Shown here piece after piece: positions 6,535-14,649 of a stretch of 64,000 nt of DNA. Location: assembly GCA_937996235.1 (NCBI GenBank), contig CALKVK010000030.1:62001-126000 (forward strand), given 5' to 3'. Positions within the stretch are counted from its first letter, which is position 1. Each line of letters opens with the position of its first letter. Below the pieces are notes generated by a model. That model searched no databases, was not told the DNA's origin, and saw only the letters and a program-made list of their open reading frames with translations. Both the position numbers and the translations under genes were made by a program. The stretch comes from an uncultured bacterium (GTDB lineage: Bacteria; Planctomycetota; JAJSAM01; JAJVHW01).

Positions 6535-9342
6535 GTGAAGACGCTTCGACTCGTCACGCTCGGGCTCGCAGTCGTCGCCGGTGCGACGCTCGCGCTCGCG
6601 CCGCACGCCGCAGCCGCGCCGCAGAAGAGCAAGAGCAAGAAGAAGGGGCCGGCGAAGTACGCCATCTCGCTCGCCCGCCTCGGCACCTTCGACACCGGAC
6701 TCGGCGAGGACAACTCGGAGATCCCGGCGTACGACAAGCGCACGAAGCGCCTGTTCCTCGTGAACTCCACGGCGAACACGGTGGACGTCGTCGACCTCTC
6801 CGATCCGTCCAACCCGACGCGCGCGCAGTCCCTCGACATGAGCGCGTACGGCGGTGGCGTGAACAGCGTGGCCGTCTCGGGCAAGACGCTCGCGGTCGCG
6901 GTCGAGAACGCGGACAAGCAGCTGCCCGGGAAGATCGTGTTCCTCGACACGAAGAAGCTCGACGTCCTCTCGACCGTCGAGGTCGGCGCGCTGCCCGACA
7001 TGGTCACGTTCACGCCGAACGGCAAGTGGTGCCTCGTCGCGAACGAGGGCGAGCCGAACGCCGACTACACCGTGGACCCCGAGGGCTCGGTCAGCGTCAT
7101 CAAGATGAAGCCGAACGCCGCGAAGGTGAAGCAGACCGACGTGCGCACCGCCGGCTTCGCGGCCTTCGACGGCGCGACCCTCGACGCGAGCATCCGCATC
7201 TTCGGCCCGAACGCGACGGTCGCGCAGGACATGGAGCCCGAGTACATCGCCACGGACGCGAAGGGGCGCACGGCCTACGTGACGTGCCAGGAGAACAACT
7301 GCGTCGCCGTCGTGGACCTGAAGAACGCGACCGTCACGGCGCTGCACGGGCTCGGCTTCAAGGACTGGGGCCGCGTGGACGCGACGCTCGCCACGTACGC
7401 CTTCACGAACCGCCCGGTGATCGGCACGACGGCCGGCAACCAGGACATCCTGCTCGGCGGCTTCTCGGGTCTGGCGTTCGAGGGCGTCGACGGCGCGACC
7501 GGCCGCCTGAAGTTCATCACGCACCCGGACCGCGGGCCGAACGCGGAGCCGCTGAACGTGGACGCCGACGCGGAGCTCGAGCGGCCGTTCCCGCTGCCCG
7601 ACTACCAGATGGAGTGGGTGCGCTTCCAGGTGGACACGACGACGGGCGCGGTCGAGATCACGGAGCGCGTGCCGCTGACGCGCGCCGACGGCACGACGCC
7701 GATCACGGGTCTCCCGAACCTGCTCGGCACGCCGGGCTTCGCGAACGCGGACGAGCCGCCGGTGGACGTGTTCGGCGCCGACCTGCCGCTCGACCCGTAC
7801 GGCGGCGACATGGAGGGCATGGTCCAGGTGCCGGACGGCACGACCTGGATGTGCGACGAGTACCGCCCGGCGCTCTACCACTTCGACGCGACGGGCAAGC
7901 TGATCCAGCGCTACGTACCGCTCGGAGCGGGCTCCTCGACGGGCGTCGAGGCGCTGCCCGCCGAGATCGCGCAGCGGCGCGCCAACCGCGGCTTCGAGGC
8001 GATCGCGTACGCCAACGGGAAGATCTACGCGTTCGTCCAGAGCCCGCTCGACAACCCGGACGTCGCCAACGACGCGAGCTCGAAGGCGGGCACGTACGCG
8101 CGCATCGTCGAGTTCGATCCGGTGAGCGAGACGACGACGGGCCAGTACCTGTACATCTTCGACGGCGGCGGCAGCGACAAGATCGGTGACGCCGTCGCGG
8201 CGCCCGGCGGCGACCTGCTCGTGATCGAGCGCGACTCGAACACGGGGGCGACGTCGAAGAAGAAGATCTACCGCGTCAGCCTGCGCGGTGCGACCAACCT
8301 GGAGACGCTCTCCGAGGGGTTCACCGGACCGGGCGGTGCGGTGGACCTGACCACGCTCGGCGATCTCCTCGCGCAGAGCGTGCGTCCCGTGGACAAGCGG
8401 CTCTACGTGGACCTCGCGGCCGTCGGCTACACGCAGACCGACAAGGTCGAGGGGCTCGCGTTCATCGACGCCGACCACCTGGCGATCATCAACGACAACG
8501 ACTTCGAGCTCGACGGCACGCTCGACACGTCGACCGGGCAGCTCGGCCTCACGCAGGACGCGTTCCCGCCGACGCTCGGCATCATCACGCTCTCGCACCT
8601 GCAGCTCGACGCGAGCGACCGCGACGGCGGCGTCAACCTGCGCGAGTGGCCGATCCTCGGCATGTACCAGCCCGACTCCCTCGCCTCGTACGAGGTGGAC
8701 GGCGCGACGTACCTGATCACCGCGAACGAGGGTGACTCGCGCGACTACGACGGCTACTCGGAGGAGGCGCGCGTGGGCGGACTGACGCTCGACGCTGCCG
8801 TCTTCGGCCAGACCTTCTCGCTGCAGCGCAACGAGAACCTGGGCCGCCTGAAGGTCACGACCGCCAACGGCGACGCCGGCGCCGACGGCACGTTCGAGAC
8901 GCTCTACGCGTTCGGCGCGCGCTCGTTCTCGATCCTCGCGGCCGACGGCACGCAGGTGTTCGACAGCGGCGACGACTTCGAGCGGCGCCTCTCGCAGCTC
9001 GCGCCCACGACGTTCAACAGCGAGGGCGACGCGAGCACCTTCGACGGCCGCAGCGACGACAAGGGCCCCGAGCCCGAGGGCGTCACGGTCGGGAAGATCG
9101 GCAAGCAGTGGTTCGCGTTCATCGGCCTCGAGCGCATCGGCGGCGTCCTCGTCTACGAGGTCACCGACCCGCGCGCGCCGGTCTTCGTCCAGTACATCAC
9201 CACGCCGGGGGACGTGGGCCCCGAGGGACTCGAGTTCGTGCCCGCGAACGAGAGCCCGACCAAGAAGCCCCTGCTGATCGTCGCCAACGAGATCAGCGGG
9301 ACCGCCACCGTCTACGAGATCGCGGCCGAGCGCACGGAGTAG
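6535..9342 (+). CDS. Secreted choice-of-anchor-I-type beta-propeller with a phytase/esterase-like insertion
   Basis: The 935-residue protein starts at GTG 6535, seven bases after a GGGAG site, and has a Sec signal peptide ending near PHAAAA. Residues about 35-300 form a YVTN-like propeller (LFLVNSTANTVDVVDLSDP; IATDAKGRTAYVTCQENN). From about 305 to 670 the sequence instead matches the esterase-like-activity-of-phytase type (GGFSGLAFEGVDGATG; GDMEGMVQVPDGTTWMCDEY; VEGLAFIDADHLAIINDND). From about 680 the choice-of-anchor I pattern resumes (LASYEVDGATYLITANEGDS) and ends with EGLEFVPANESP. Related proteins are secreted and sometimes called alkaline-phosphatase-like; the reaction here is unproven. 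No C-terminal sorting tail is visible. Confidence 0.85.
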   Translation: MKTLRLVTLGLAVVAGATLALAPHAAAAPQKSKSKKKGPAKYAISLARLGTFDTGLGEDNSEIPAYDKRTKRLFLVNSTANTVDVVDLSDPSNPTRAQSLDMSAYGGGVNSVAVSGKTLAVAVENADKQLPGKIVFLDTKKLDVLSTVEVGALPDMVTFTPNGKWCLVANEGEPNADYTVDPEGSVSVIKMKPNAAKVKQTDVRTAGFAAFDGATLDASIRIFGPNATVAQDMEPEYIATDAKGRTAYVTCQENNCVAVVDLKNATVTALHGLGFKDWGRVDATLATYAFTNRPVIGTTAGNQDILLGGFSGLAFEGVDGATGRLKFITHPDRGPNAEPLNVDADAELERPFPLPDYQMEWVRFQVDTTTGAVEITERVPLTRADGTTPITGLPNLLGTPGFANADEPPVDVFGADLPLDPYGGDMEGMVQVPDGTTWMCDEYRPALYHFDATGKLIQRYVPLGAGSSTGVEALPAEIAQRRANRGFEAIAYANGKIYAFVQSPLDNPDVANDASSKAGTYARIVEFDPVSETTTGQYLYIFDGGGSDKIGDAVAAPGGDLLVIERDSNTGATSKKKIYRVSLRGATNLETLSEGFTGPGGAVDLTTLGDLLAQSVRPVDKRLYVDLAAVGYTQTDKVEGLAFIDADHLAIINDNDFELDGTLDTSTGQLGLTQDAFPPTLGIITLSHLQLDASDRDGGVNLREWPILGMYQPDSLASYEVDGATYLITANEGDSRDYDGYSEEARVGGLTLDAAVFGQTFSLQRNENLGRLKVTTANGDAGADGTFETLYAFGARSFSILAADGTQVFDSGDDFERRLSQLAPTTFNSEGDASTFDGRSDDKGPEPEGVTVGKIGKQWFAFIGLERIGGVLVYEVTDPRAPVFVQYITTPGDVGPEGLEFVPANESPTKKPLLIVANEISGTATVYEIAAERTE

Positions 9343-9364
9343 CGTTCGCGTCGCGTCGGGGAAC

Positions 9365-9395
9365 GGCCGGGGGCTGCCGCGCGCGGTCCCCGGCC
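9365..9395 (+). terminator. GC-rich hairpin after the secreted propeller gene
   Basis: GGCCGGGG (9365-9372) pairs with CCCCGGCC (9388-9395) around a 15-base loop, 22 bases after the stop codon. The tail TCTCGATT has few T residues, so termination may be weak or Rho-assisted. Confidence 0.4.
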
Positions 9396-9445
9396 TCTCG
9401 ATTCCGGGGGTGTGCGAGCGGTCACGGCGCGTCCCAGGGCGGGCG

Positions 9446-9451
9446 TAGCAT
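9446..9451 (+). promoter_or_regulatory. Putative -10 box (TAGCAT) of the channel gene
   Basis: TAGCAT is followed by six bases and then the ATG at 9458. No Shine-Dalgarno sequence is present, so the transcript may start at the start codon. Confidence 0.35.
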
Positions 9452-9457
9452 GGCGCG

Positions 9458-10519
9458 ATGGAGAACCTGCGGCGGCGCGTCCTCGTCTCGTTCTCCGCGC
9501 TCCTGCTCGTGCTCACGGGCGGCACCGCCGGCTACTGGCTGCTCGGCAGCTCGCGCTGGGGCTGGGACGTCGCGGACTGCGTCTACATGACGCTCGTCAC
9601 CGTCACGACGCTCGGCATCGAGGCGCTGCCGCACTACGACGAGACGCCCGGCGCGCGGCTCTTCACGAGCCTGCTGCTCGTCACGGGCATCGGCACCTTC
9701 CTGTACTTCGCCTCGTCGCTCACCGCGCTGCTGCTGGAGGGCGACCTGCAGCACGCGTTCCGGAGGAAGCGCATGCAGAAGCTCGTCGACACGCTGCAGG
9801 ACCACGTGATCGTCTGCGGCGTCGGCCAGACCGGACGGCACGTCGTGAAGGAGATGCTCGCGACGCGCACGCCGTTCGTCGCGGTCGACGTCTCGGAGGC
9901 GAACCTGCAGGAGCTCGCCGGGGCCGGGCGCGACGCGCGCTTCCCGTACCTCGTCGGCGACGCGACGAGCGACGAGATGCTGCAGCGCGCCGGTGTGCGC
10001 CGGGCACGCGCGCTCGTCGCGGCGCTGACCGACGACAAGGACAACCTCTACCTCGTCGTCTCCGCGCGCGAGGCGAACGCGAAGCTGCGGATCGTGGCGC
10101 GCGCGATCGGCCAGCGCGCACCGGGCATCCTCGAGAAGGCGGGCGCCGATGCGGTCATCTCGACCAACCAGCTCGGCGGCATGCGACTCGCGAACGAGGT
10201 GCTGCGGCCGCACGTGACCGAGTTCCTCGAGGAGATGCTGCGCGAGCGGCACATCAACCTGCGCATCGAGGAGGTCAGCGTCCCGCCCGGCTCGCCCCTC
10301 GTCGGGTGCATGCTGCGCGACGCGCACATCCGCGCCCACACCGGGGCGCTGGTCCTCGCGGTGCGCGACATCTCGACCCGCGCGTGGAACTACAACCCCG
10401 GGCCCGAGGAGCGGCTCCAGAGCGGCACCGTGCTGATCGTGCTGCTGCCCGTGGACGCGCTGCCGCTCCTCCGGCGCGGGATCGTCGAGGGCTTCGACGC
10501 CCCCGCCGCGGCGAGCTGA
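9458..10519 (+). CDS. Potassium-channel-like protein with RCK (TrkA-N/TrkA-C) domains and atypical filter
   Basis: This 353-residue protein has the plan of bacterial two-helix K+ channels. It has TM1 at about 9-30, a pore helix with filter at about 40-57, TM2 at about 66-90, then a cytoplasmic TrkA-N Rossmann domain (DHVIVCGVGQTGRHVV, about 113-128) and a TrkA-C domain near 260-345. The filter reads TVTTLGIE (48-55) where K+ channels normally have T-V-G-Y-G. The second glycine is glutamate and the tyrosine is isoleucine, so ion selectivity may differ. The rest of the RCK part looks intact, including an acidic residue at the end of the second strand (VDVSEAN). It is convergent with the lipoprotein gene. 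Confidence 0.85.
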   Translation: MENLRRRVLVSFSALLLVLTGGTAGYWLLGSSRWGWDVADCVYMTLVTVTTLGIEALPHYDETPGARLFTSLLLVTGIGTFLYFASSLTALLLEGDLQHAFRRKRMQKLVDTLQDHVIVCGVGQTGRHVVKEMLATRTPFVAVDVSEANLQELAGAGRDARFPYLVGDATSDEMLQRAGVRRARALVAALTDDKDNLYLVVSAREANAKLRIVARAIGQRAPGILEKAGADAVISTNQLGGMRLANEVLRPHVTEFLEEMLRERHINLRIEEVSVPPGSPLVGCMLRDAHIRAHTGALVLAVRDISTRAWNYNPGPEERLQSGTVLIVLLPVDALPLLRRGIVEGFDAPAAAS

Positions 10520-10544
10520 GCCGCGGCGCCGGCGGTCCCTTCGA

Positions 10545-11918
10545 TCAGAGGAACCAGAGGAGGCGCCAGTCCACCTCGCCGGCCTCCTCGCGCCGCGCCA
10601 CGAGCCCGAACAGGAACGACCAGTACGTGTCGCCCGCGTCGTTCCGCTCGTGGCGGAAGAGCGGGTTCACGACGAACGTCTCGCGGCCGCTGCGCCGCGT
10701 GGACTCGACGAGCCGGAAGAGGATGCGGAAGTCGCGGTCGTCCTCGCCGCGCGACTCCCACGTGGAGAGCCACAGGAGCACGTTGCCCTCGACGTGGTCG
10801 TCGCGGCGCTCGTGGTCGAACAGCGGCCAGAGCCGCGTCTCGCCGCCGTTCTCACGCGACTCGAAGTGCACGAGCGGCCACGGCAGGTCGAGCTCCCAGC
10901 TCGTGGCGTCCCAGCCGTAGCGCAGGAACGGTGCCGCGACGTGGGCGACGCGCTCGTCGTCGCCCCGCCACTTCCAGCCGAAGAGCGGCCAGACGTGCGT
11001 GTAGCCGCGGTCCTCGCCCTCGCGGCCGGCCCACAGCACGGGGAAGAGGTGCGCGTTCCAGGAGTCGGGCGACGTCGACCAGTGGACGAACGGCGCCGCG
11101 AGCCACGTGAACTCGGTGTCGCCGTCCTTCCCGCCGACGTAGAGCGGGCCGCCGATCGCGGTCGTCTCGTCGCCGTCGTCGCTCCGGTAGCGGCCGTAGA
11201 ACGGCACGAGCATCCGGAAGGACGAGGTGCGCGTCTCGAAGTCCCACCACAGCGGCGTGATGACGTCGTGGCGCTCGCGCGGCGACGCGTCGTGCCAGAA
11301 GAGGGGCAGCGCGTACGCGCGCGAGGTGTCGCCCTCGTGCCCGCCGCCGGTGAGCAGCGCGGCGCTCCACGTCGCGACGTCCTCCGTCTCGTCGGTCGTG
11401 ACGCCGAGGAGCGGCGGCACGTACCACGTCGTCTCCTCGGTGCCGCGGCGCTCCGTCATGTGGAACGGCAGCAGCGTGCGGAGCGAGTAGCCCGGGCGCT
11501 CCTCGCACGCGTAGAGCGGCGCGACGCGGCGCACGCTGTGGTCGGGAGCGTCCACCCACTTGACGAGCGGCCACAGGATGTCGAGGTCGTAGCGCTCGTC
11601 GCCCTCGGTCTCGAGGTCGAAGAGCGGGCGCAGGAGACCCGTGCGGTGCCGCGCGCCCTCGTTCGCGACGTGGAAGAGCGGGAAGAGCACGTCGGTGCTG
11701 TTCAGGCCGTCGCCGCCGGTGCGCACCGACGACCACGCCGGCCAGAGCACGTCGGTACGCCAGCCGTCGCCGTGCGGCGTGCTCTCGTAGAGCGGCCAGC
11801 CGTGGACTCCGCGGCCCACCTTGGCGGCGTCGGGACCCGTCGCCTCGGGTGCTGCGAACGGCGAGCGGCAGCCGGCGACGGCGAGCGCGAGTGCGGCGAG
11901 GCAGGCGGAGTTGCGCAT
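10545..11918 (-). CDS. Lipoprotein built of repeated WPLF-type motifs
   Basis: The 457-residue product has a lipoprotein signal peptide with lipobox VAGC at about residues 14-17. The mature part is a run of short beta-rich units in which an aromatic core motif recurs: HGWPLYES, VLWPAW, VLFPLFH, LLRPLFD, ILWPLVKW, VAPLYA, LLPFHM, ALPLFW, ITPLWW, LVPFYG, LFPVLWAG, VWPLFGWKW, LPWPLVH, RLWPLFDHE. The units are spaced about 25-35 residues apart, suggesting a repetitive beta structure such as a propeller or barrel-like fold on the outer surface. I do not recognise a named family. It is convergent with the channel gene; downstream distance is 25 bases. Confidence 0.75.
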   Translation of the reverse strand: MRNSACLAALALAVAGCRSPFAAPEATGPDAAKVGRGVHGWPLYESTPHGDGWRTDVLWPAWSSVRTGGDGLNSTDVLFPLFHVANEGARHRTGLLRPLFDLETEGDERYDLDILWPLVKWVDAPDHSVRRVAPLYACEERPGYSLRTLLPFHMTERRGTEETTWYVPPLLGVTTDETEDVATWSAALLTGGGHEGDTSRAYALPLFWHDASPRERHDVITPLWWDFETRTSSFRMLVPFYGRYRSDDGDETTAIGGPLYVGGKDGDTEFTWLAAPFVHWSTSPDSWNAHLFPVLWAGREGEDRGYTHVWPLFGWKWRGDDERVAHVAAPFLRYGWDATSWELDLPWPLVHFESRENGGETRLWPLFDHERRDDHVEGNVLLWLSTWESRGEDDRDFRILFRLVESTRRSGRETFVVNPLFRHERNDAGDTYWSFLFGLVARREEAGEVDWRLLWFL

Positions 11919-11968
11919 GGCGGCATCTTCGCACGCACATCACGCGACGCACGTGCGCCAGGGTCTCC

Positions 11969-13180
11969 TCAGCGTTCGCCGCGGCGCTCGCGGATGCGCT
12001 CGAGCAGGCGCTCCATCGCCATCGGCGTCAGCGGGCCGTTGCCCTTGTTCGAGGGCGGCTCGCCGACCGGACGCCCGCCCGGCTCGCGATACGGCTGCGG
12101 GAACACGGCCTCGGGACCGTCCTCGTACGCCTCGAGCAGCACGAACGCGTGGTCGTCGTCGAGGGTCGCCCGGCACGCGAACGGCTCGTGGCGCCAGCGG
12201 TCGCGGTCCTCCGCGTCCGCATCCGCGCCGAGCAGACGGAAGCGCGCGTTCGCGCCCGGCACGCGCGCCGCGGCGCGGAAGTGCGCGCGCACGAGTCCGC
12301 GCATGACCTTGTCGGCCTGCTCGACGAGCAGGCGCACCGTGGCGTCGTCGGCCTCCGGCGGTCCGCCTGCGATCAGCTCGCACCAGAGCGTGTGGCTGAC
12401 GGCCGTGGACTGCAGGTAGCTCGGCGCGAGCAGGCGGTAGAGCGCCGGCCGCGCGCAGAGCACGACCTCGACGGGCCGCATCCCGAAGAAGACGACGTGA
12501 CCGGTGGCGCGGCCGGCGTACGCACCGGGCACGCGGTCGAGCTGCGGCCTCCGCGCGGCGACGCCCTCGCCCACGCGCGGCGCCGCGAGGAGCTCGGTGA
12601 CGCTGCGCACGCCGCTCGCGCCGGCGAGGAGCGCCTGCACGCGCAGCGCGACGGGCAGCACGCCGTCTTCGCCGATCACCAGCAGCTTGCGCTGTTCGAG
12701 CGGCGCGAGCGGCCCGATGCGCGGCGCGCCCGCGGCGGCCGCCGGATCCGGCTGCGTGCGCGCATCGCATACGGCCGACGGCACGTGGGCCTTCTCGCCG
12801 TCTGCGAGGGGCAGCGGTCGTTCGAGCACGCGCTCGTCGGCGCCGCCGAGGAGCAGTGTGCCTGCACGCAGCAGGCGCTCGGCGGGGCTCGCGCCCGGCA
12901 GCGGCGCGCTGACGTCCACGAAGCGCGCGGAGCCGTCGGCGAGCGCCCACGCGACGCCGTCGGCCGAGTCGGTGAGTCCGGCCGGCGCCGCGTCGTCCTC
13001 GTCGACGACGAGCGGGATGACGACGAGCGAGCCGTGCGCGACGCCGTGGCGCGCGTGGACGCGGCCGATGGCGGCGTCGATCACGGCGTCGTCGTCCACG
13101 GCGCTCGCGCGCTGCGCCGGGGAGGCGAACGCGCCGGCGACGCAGAGCGCGAGCGCCGGCAGTCGCAGGGTGCGCGTCAC
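11969..13180 (-). CDS. Secreted protein, possibly DUF6569 (ARPP-1) type
   Basis: The 403-residue product starts at GTG 13180, overlapping the stop of the upstream VWA gene by the GTGA overlap, so translation is coupled. An N-terminal signal peptide is visible (LRLPALALCVAGAFASPAQ). The segment LLRAGTLLLGGADERVLER, with the following VPSAVCDAR, resembles the core of DUF6569, a family named ARPP-1 for its association with ARG/rhodanese-phosphatase proteins; I place this by memory of the pattern and it is uncertain. The C-terminal half is not assigned. Its close linkage to the VWA/HEAT protein suggests they act together in the periplasm or cell surface. Confidence 0.6.
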   Translation of the reverse strand: MTRTLRLPALALCVAGAFASPAQRASAVDDDAVIDAAIGRVHARHGVAHGSLVVIPLVVDEDDAAPAGLTDSADGVAWALADGSARFVDVSAPLPGASPAERLLRAGTLLLGGADERVLERPLPLADGEKAHVPSAVCDARTQPDPAAAAGAPRIGPLAPLEQRKLLVIGEDGVLPVALRVQALLAGASGVRSVTELLAAPRVGEGVAARRPQLDRVPGAYAGRATGHVVFFGMRPVEVVLCARPALYRLLAPSYLQSTAVSHTLWCELIAGGPPEADDATVRLLVEQADKVMRGLVRAHFRAAARVPGANARFRLLGADADAEDRDRWRHEPFACRATLDDDHAFVLLEAYEDGPEAVFPQPYREPGGRPVGEPPSNKGNGPLTPMAMERLLERIRERRGER

Positions 13181-14571
13181 TCGAGCGACTCCACGGTGCC
13201 GCCGCCCACGCGCGCGAGCGCCTCGACGTCGGGCGGCACGTGGGGCCGCGTGCGGTGCAGGTACCAGACGTGCAGCCGCGTGTGGTCCGCCTGCCAGTGC
13301 AGCTTCACGAGCGCGCGGCACGCGTCGGCGTTCCCGGTGCGGCTGTCCGCGATCAGCGCGACCTGGCGCTCGACGCCCTCGCGCCAGCCCATGCGGCAGA
13401 GCGCCTCCTCGAGCCCCTGCGTGATGCTCGCGCCCTCGGAGTCGCAGCCGCCGACGGGGACCGCGTCGATCCACCTCTCGGCGCCGGCGAGGTCGTACGA
13501 GAGCGGCAGCACCTGCGTCGTCCAGCTCCCGCGGCGGCGCGGCGTGTCGCGGTAGGCGACGAGTCCGAGGCGGAAGTCGCTCCCCGTGCGCGCGAGCGTG
13601 CGCGCCTCGCGCACGATGCGCTGCTTGATGACGTCCACGTGCCCGCTGACGGAGCCCGTCGCGTCGAAGACGTACACGATGTCGATACGCGGCCGCGGCG
13701 GTGGCGGGTCGGGCAGCTCGAGGTCGGACGCGTAGCCGCCCTTCGACGCGGCCCGCGCGGCGGCGACGGCGTCGAGCCACGCGAGCCGCCGCCGCGCCGC
13801 GTCCACGGCGCCCTGCACCTCGGGCTCGAGGAACGTGTCGAGGACGTCGGCGAACGCGCGGAACTGCTCGTCCGCGAAGCCCTCCGCGAGATCGAGCGTC
13901 GCCATCACGGTGTCGAGGTCGTGCCACCTCCCGAGCACCTCGCGCAGCAGCGCGGGGAGCTGCGCCCGGCCGAGCTCGTGGGCCGCGAGGGCGCGCAGCG
14001 CCTCGCGTCGCAGGTGCGCATCCGGGCCGCGCGCGATGCGCCCGAGCGTCTCGGCGGCCTCGGGCGACACGTCGCGGCCGAGCGCCTCGACGAGGAGTCC
14101 GCGTCCGAGGTCGTCGCGATCGTCCTGCCCGTCGCCCTCGGCGAGCGCCTCGAGCAGCTCGGGCAGCGCCGCGCGCTCCGCAAGCGCGAGCCCGAGGGCA
14201 CGGCGCACGCCGCGCGGGCCGCCGCGCAGCGTCAGCTCGAGCAGCAGCTTCGTCGCGCACGGCGCGGGACTGCGTCCGAGCGCCCGCGCCGCGGCCATGC
14301 GCACCGTGACGCTGGTGTCGTCGCGCACGAGGTCGCGCAGGCGCTCCGCGGCGCGCACGGCCGTCTCGCGCGCGAGCCGCTGCGCCAGCTCGACGCGCGT
14401 GCCCGGATCGTCGGAGCGGTCGAGTGCGTCGAGCAGCGCGTCGAGCTGCCGCTGCGCGTCGGCGGGTGCGTCGCCCGCGTGGGCGGCGCGCGGTGCGAGG
14501 GCGACCGAGACGGCGACGGCCGCGGTCAGCAGGACGGCGACGGCGCGCGACCGGACCCTGCGTGCTCTCAT
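13177..14571 (-). CDS. Secreted HEAT-repeat and von Willebrand A-domain protein
   Basis: The 464-residue protein starts at ATG 14571 with a signal peptide (VAVLLTAAVAVSVALAPRAAHA). Residues about 50-250 are helical HEAT-like repeats (ETAVRAAERLRDLVRDDT; TVRMAAARALGRSPA; LRREALRALAAHELG). After a proline-rich linker (ELPDPPPPRPR), a VWA domain begins at about 315 with MIDAS motif VFDATGS. The threonine and aspartate of later loops are visible in VAYRDTP and GGCDSEG. VWA domains bind a partner through a metal ion; HEAT repeats suggest a scaffold. It overlaps the next gene by four bases. No enzymatic motif is seen. Confidence 0.85.
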   Translation of the reverse strand: MRARRVRSRAVAVLLTAAVAVSVALAPRAAHAGDAPADAQRQLDALLDALDRSDDPGTRVELAQRLARETAVRAAERLRDLVRDDTSVTVRMAAARALGRSPAPCATKLLLELTLRGGPRGVRRALGLALAERAALPELLEALAEGDGQDDRDDLGRGLLVEALGRDVSPEAAETLGRIARGPDAHLRREALRALAAHELGRAQLPALLREVLGRWHDLDTVMATLDLAEGFADEQFRAFADVLDTFLEPEVQGAVDAARRRLAWLDAVAAARAASKGGYASDLELPDPPPPRPRIDIVYVFDATGSVSGHVDVIKQRIVREARTLARTGSDFRLGLVAYRDTPRRRGSWTTQVLPLSYDLAGAERWIDAVPVGGCDSEGASITQGLEEALCRMGWREGVERQVALIADSRTGNADACRALVKLHWQADHTRLHVWYLHRTRPHVPPDVEALARVGGGTVESLE

Positions 14572-14649
14572 GGCCGACCCCCGTCCCGCGTGCGAAGCCC
14601 CCTCGGACGCTACCGCCGCGGGCTCCGCGGTCAAGCGGCCCTGCCGGGT

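Noticed and set aside
6454..9525. Long minus-strand open frame of about 1000 codons
   Set aside because: It is antisense to the secreted propeller gene, rich in V, R, E and D, with no recognisable domain.
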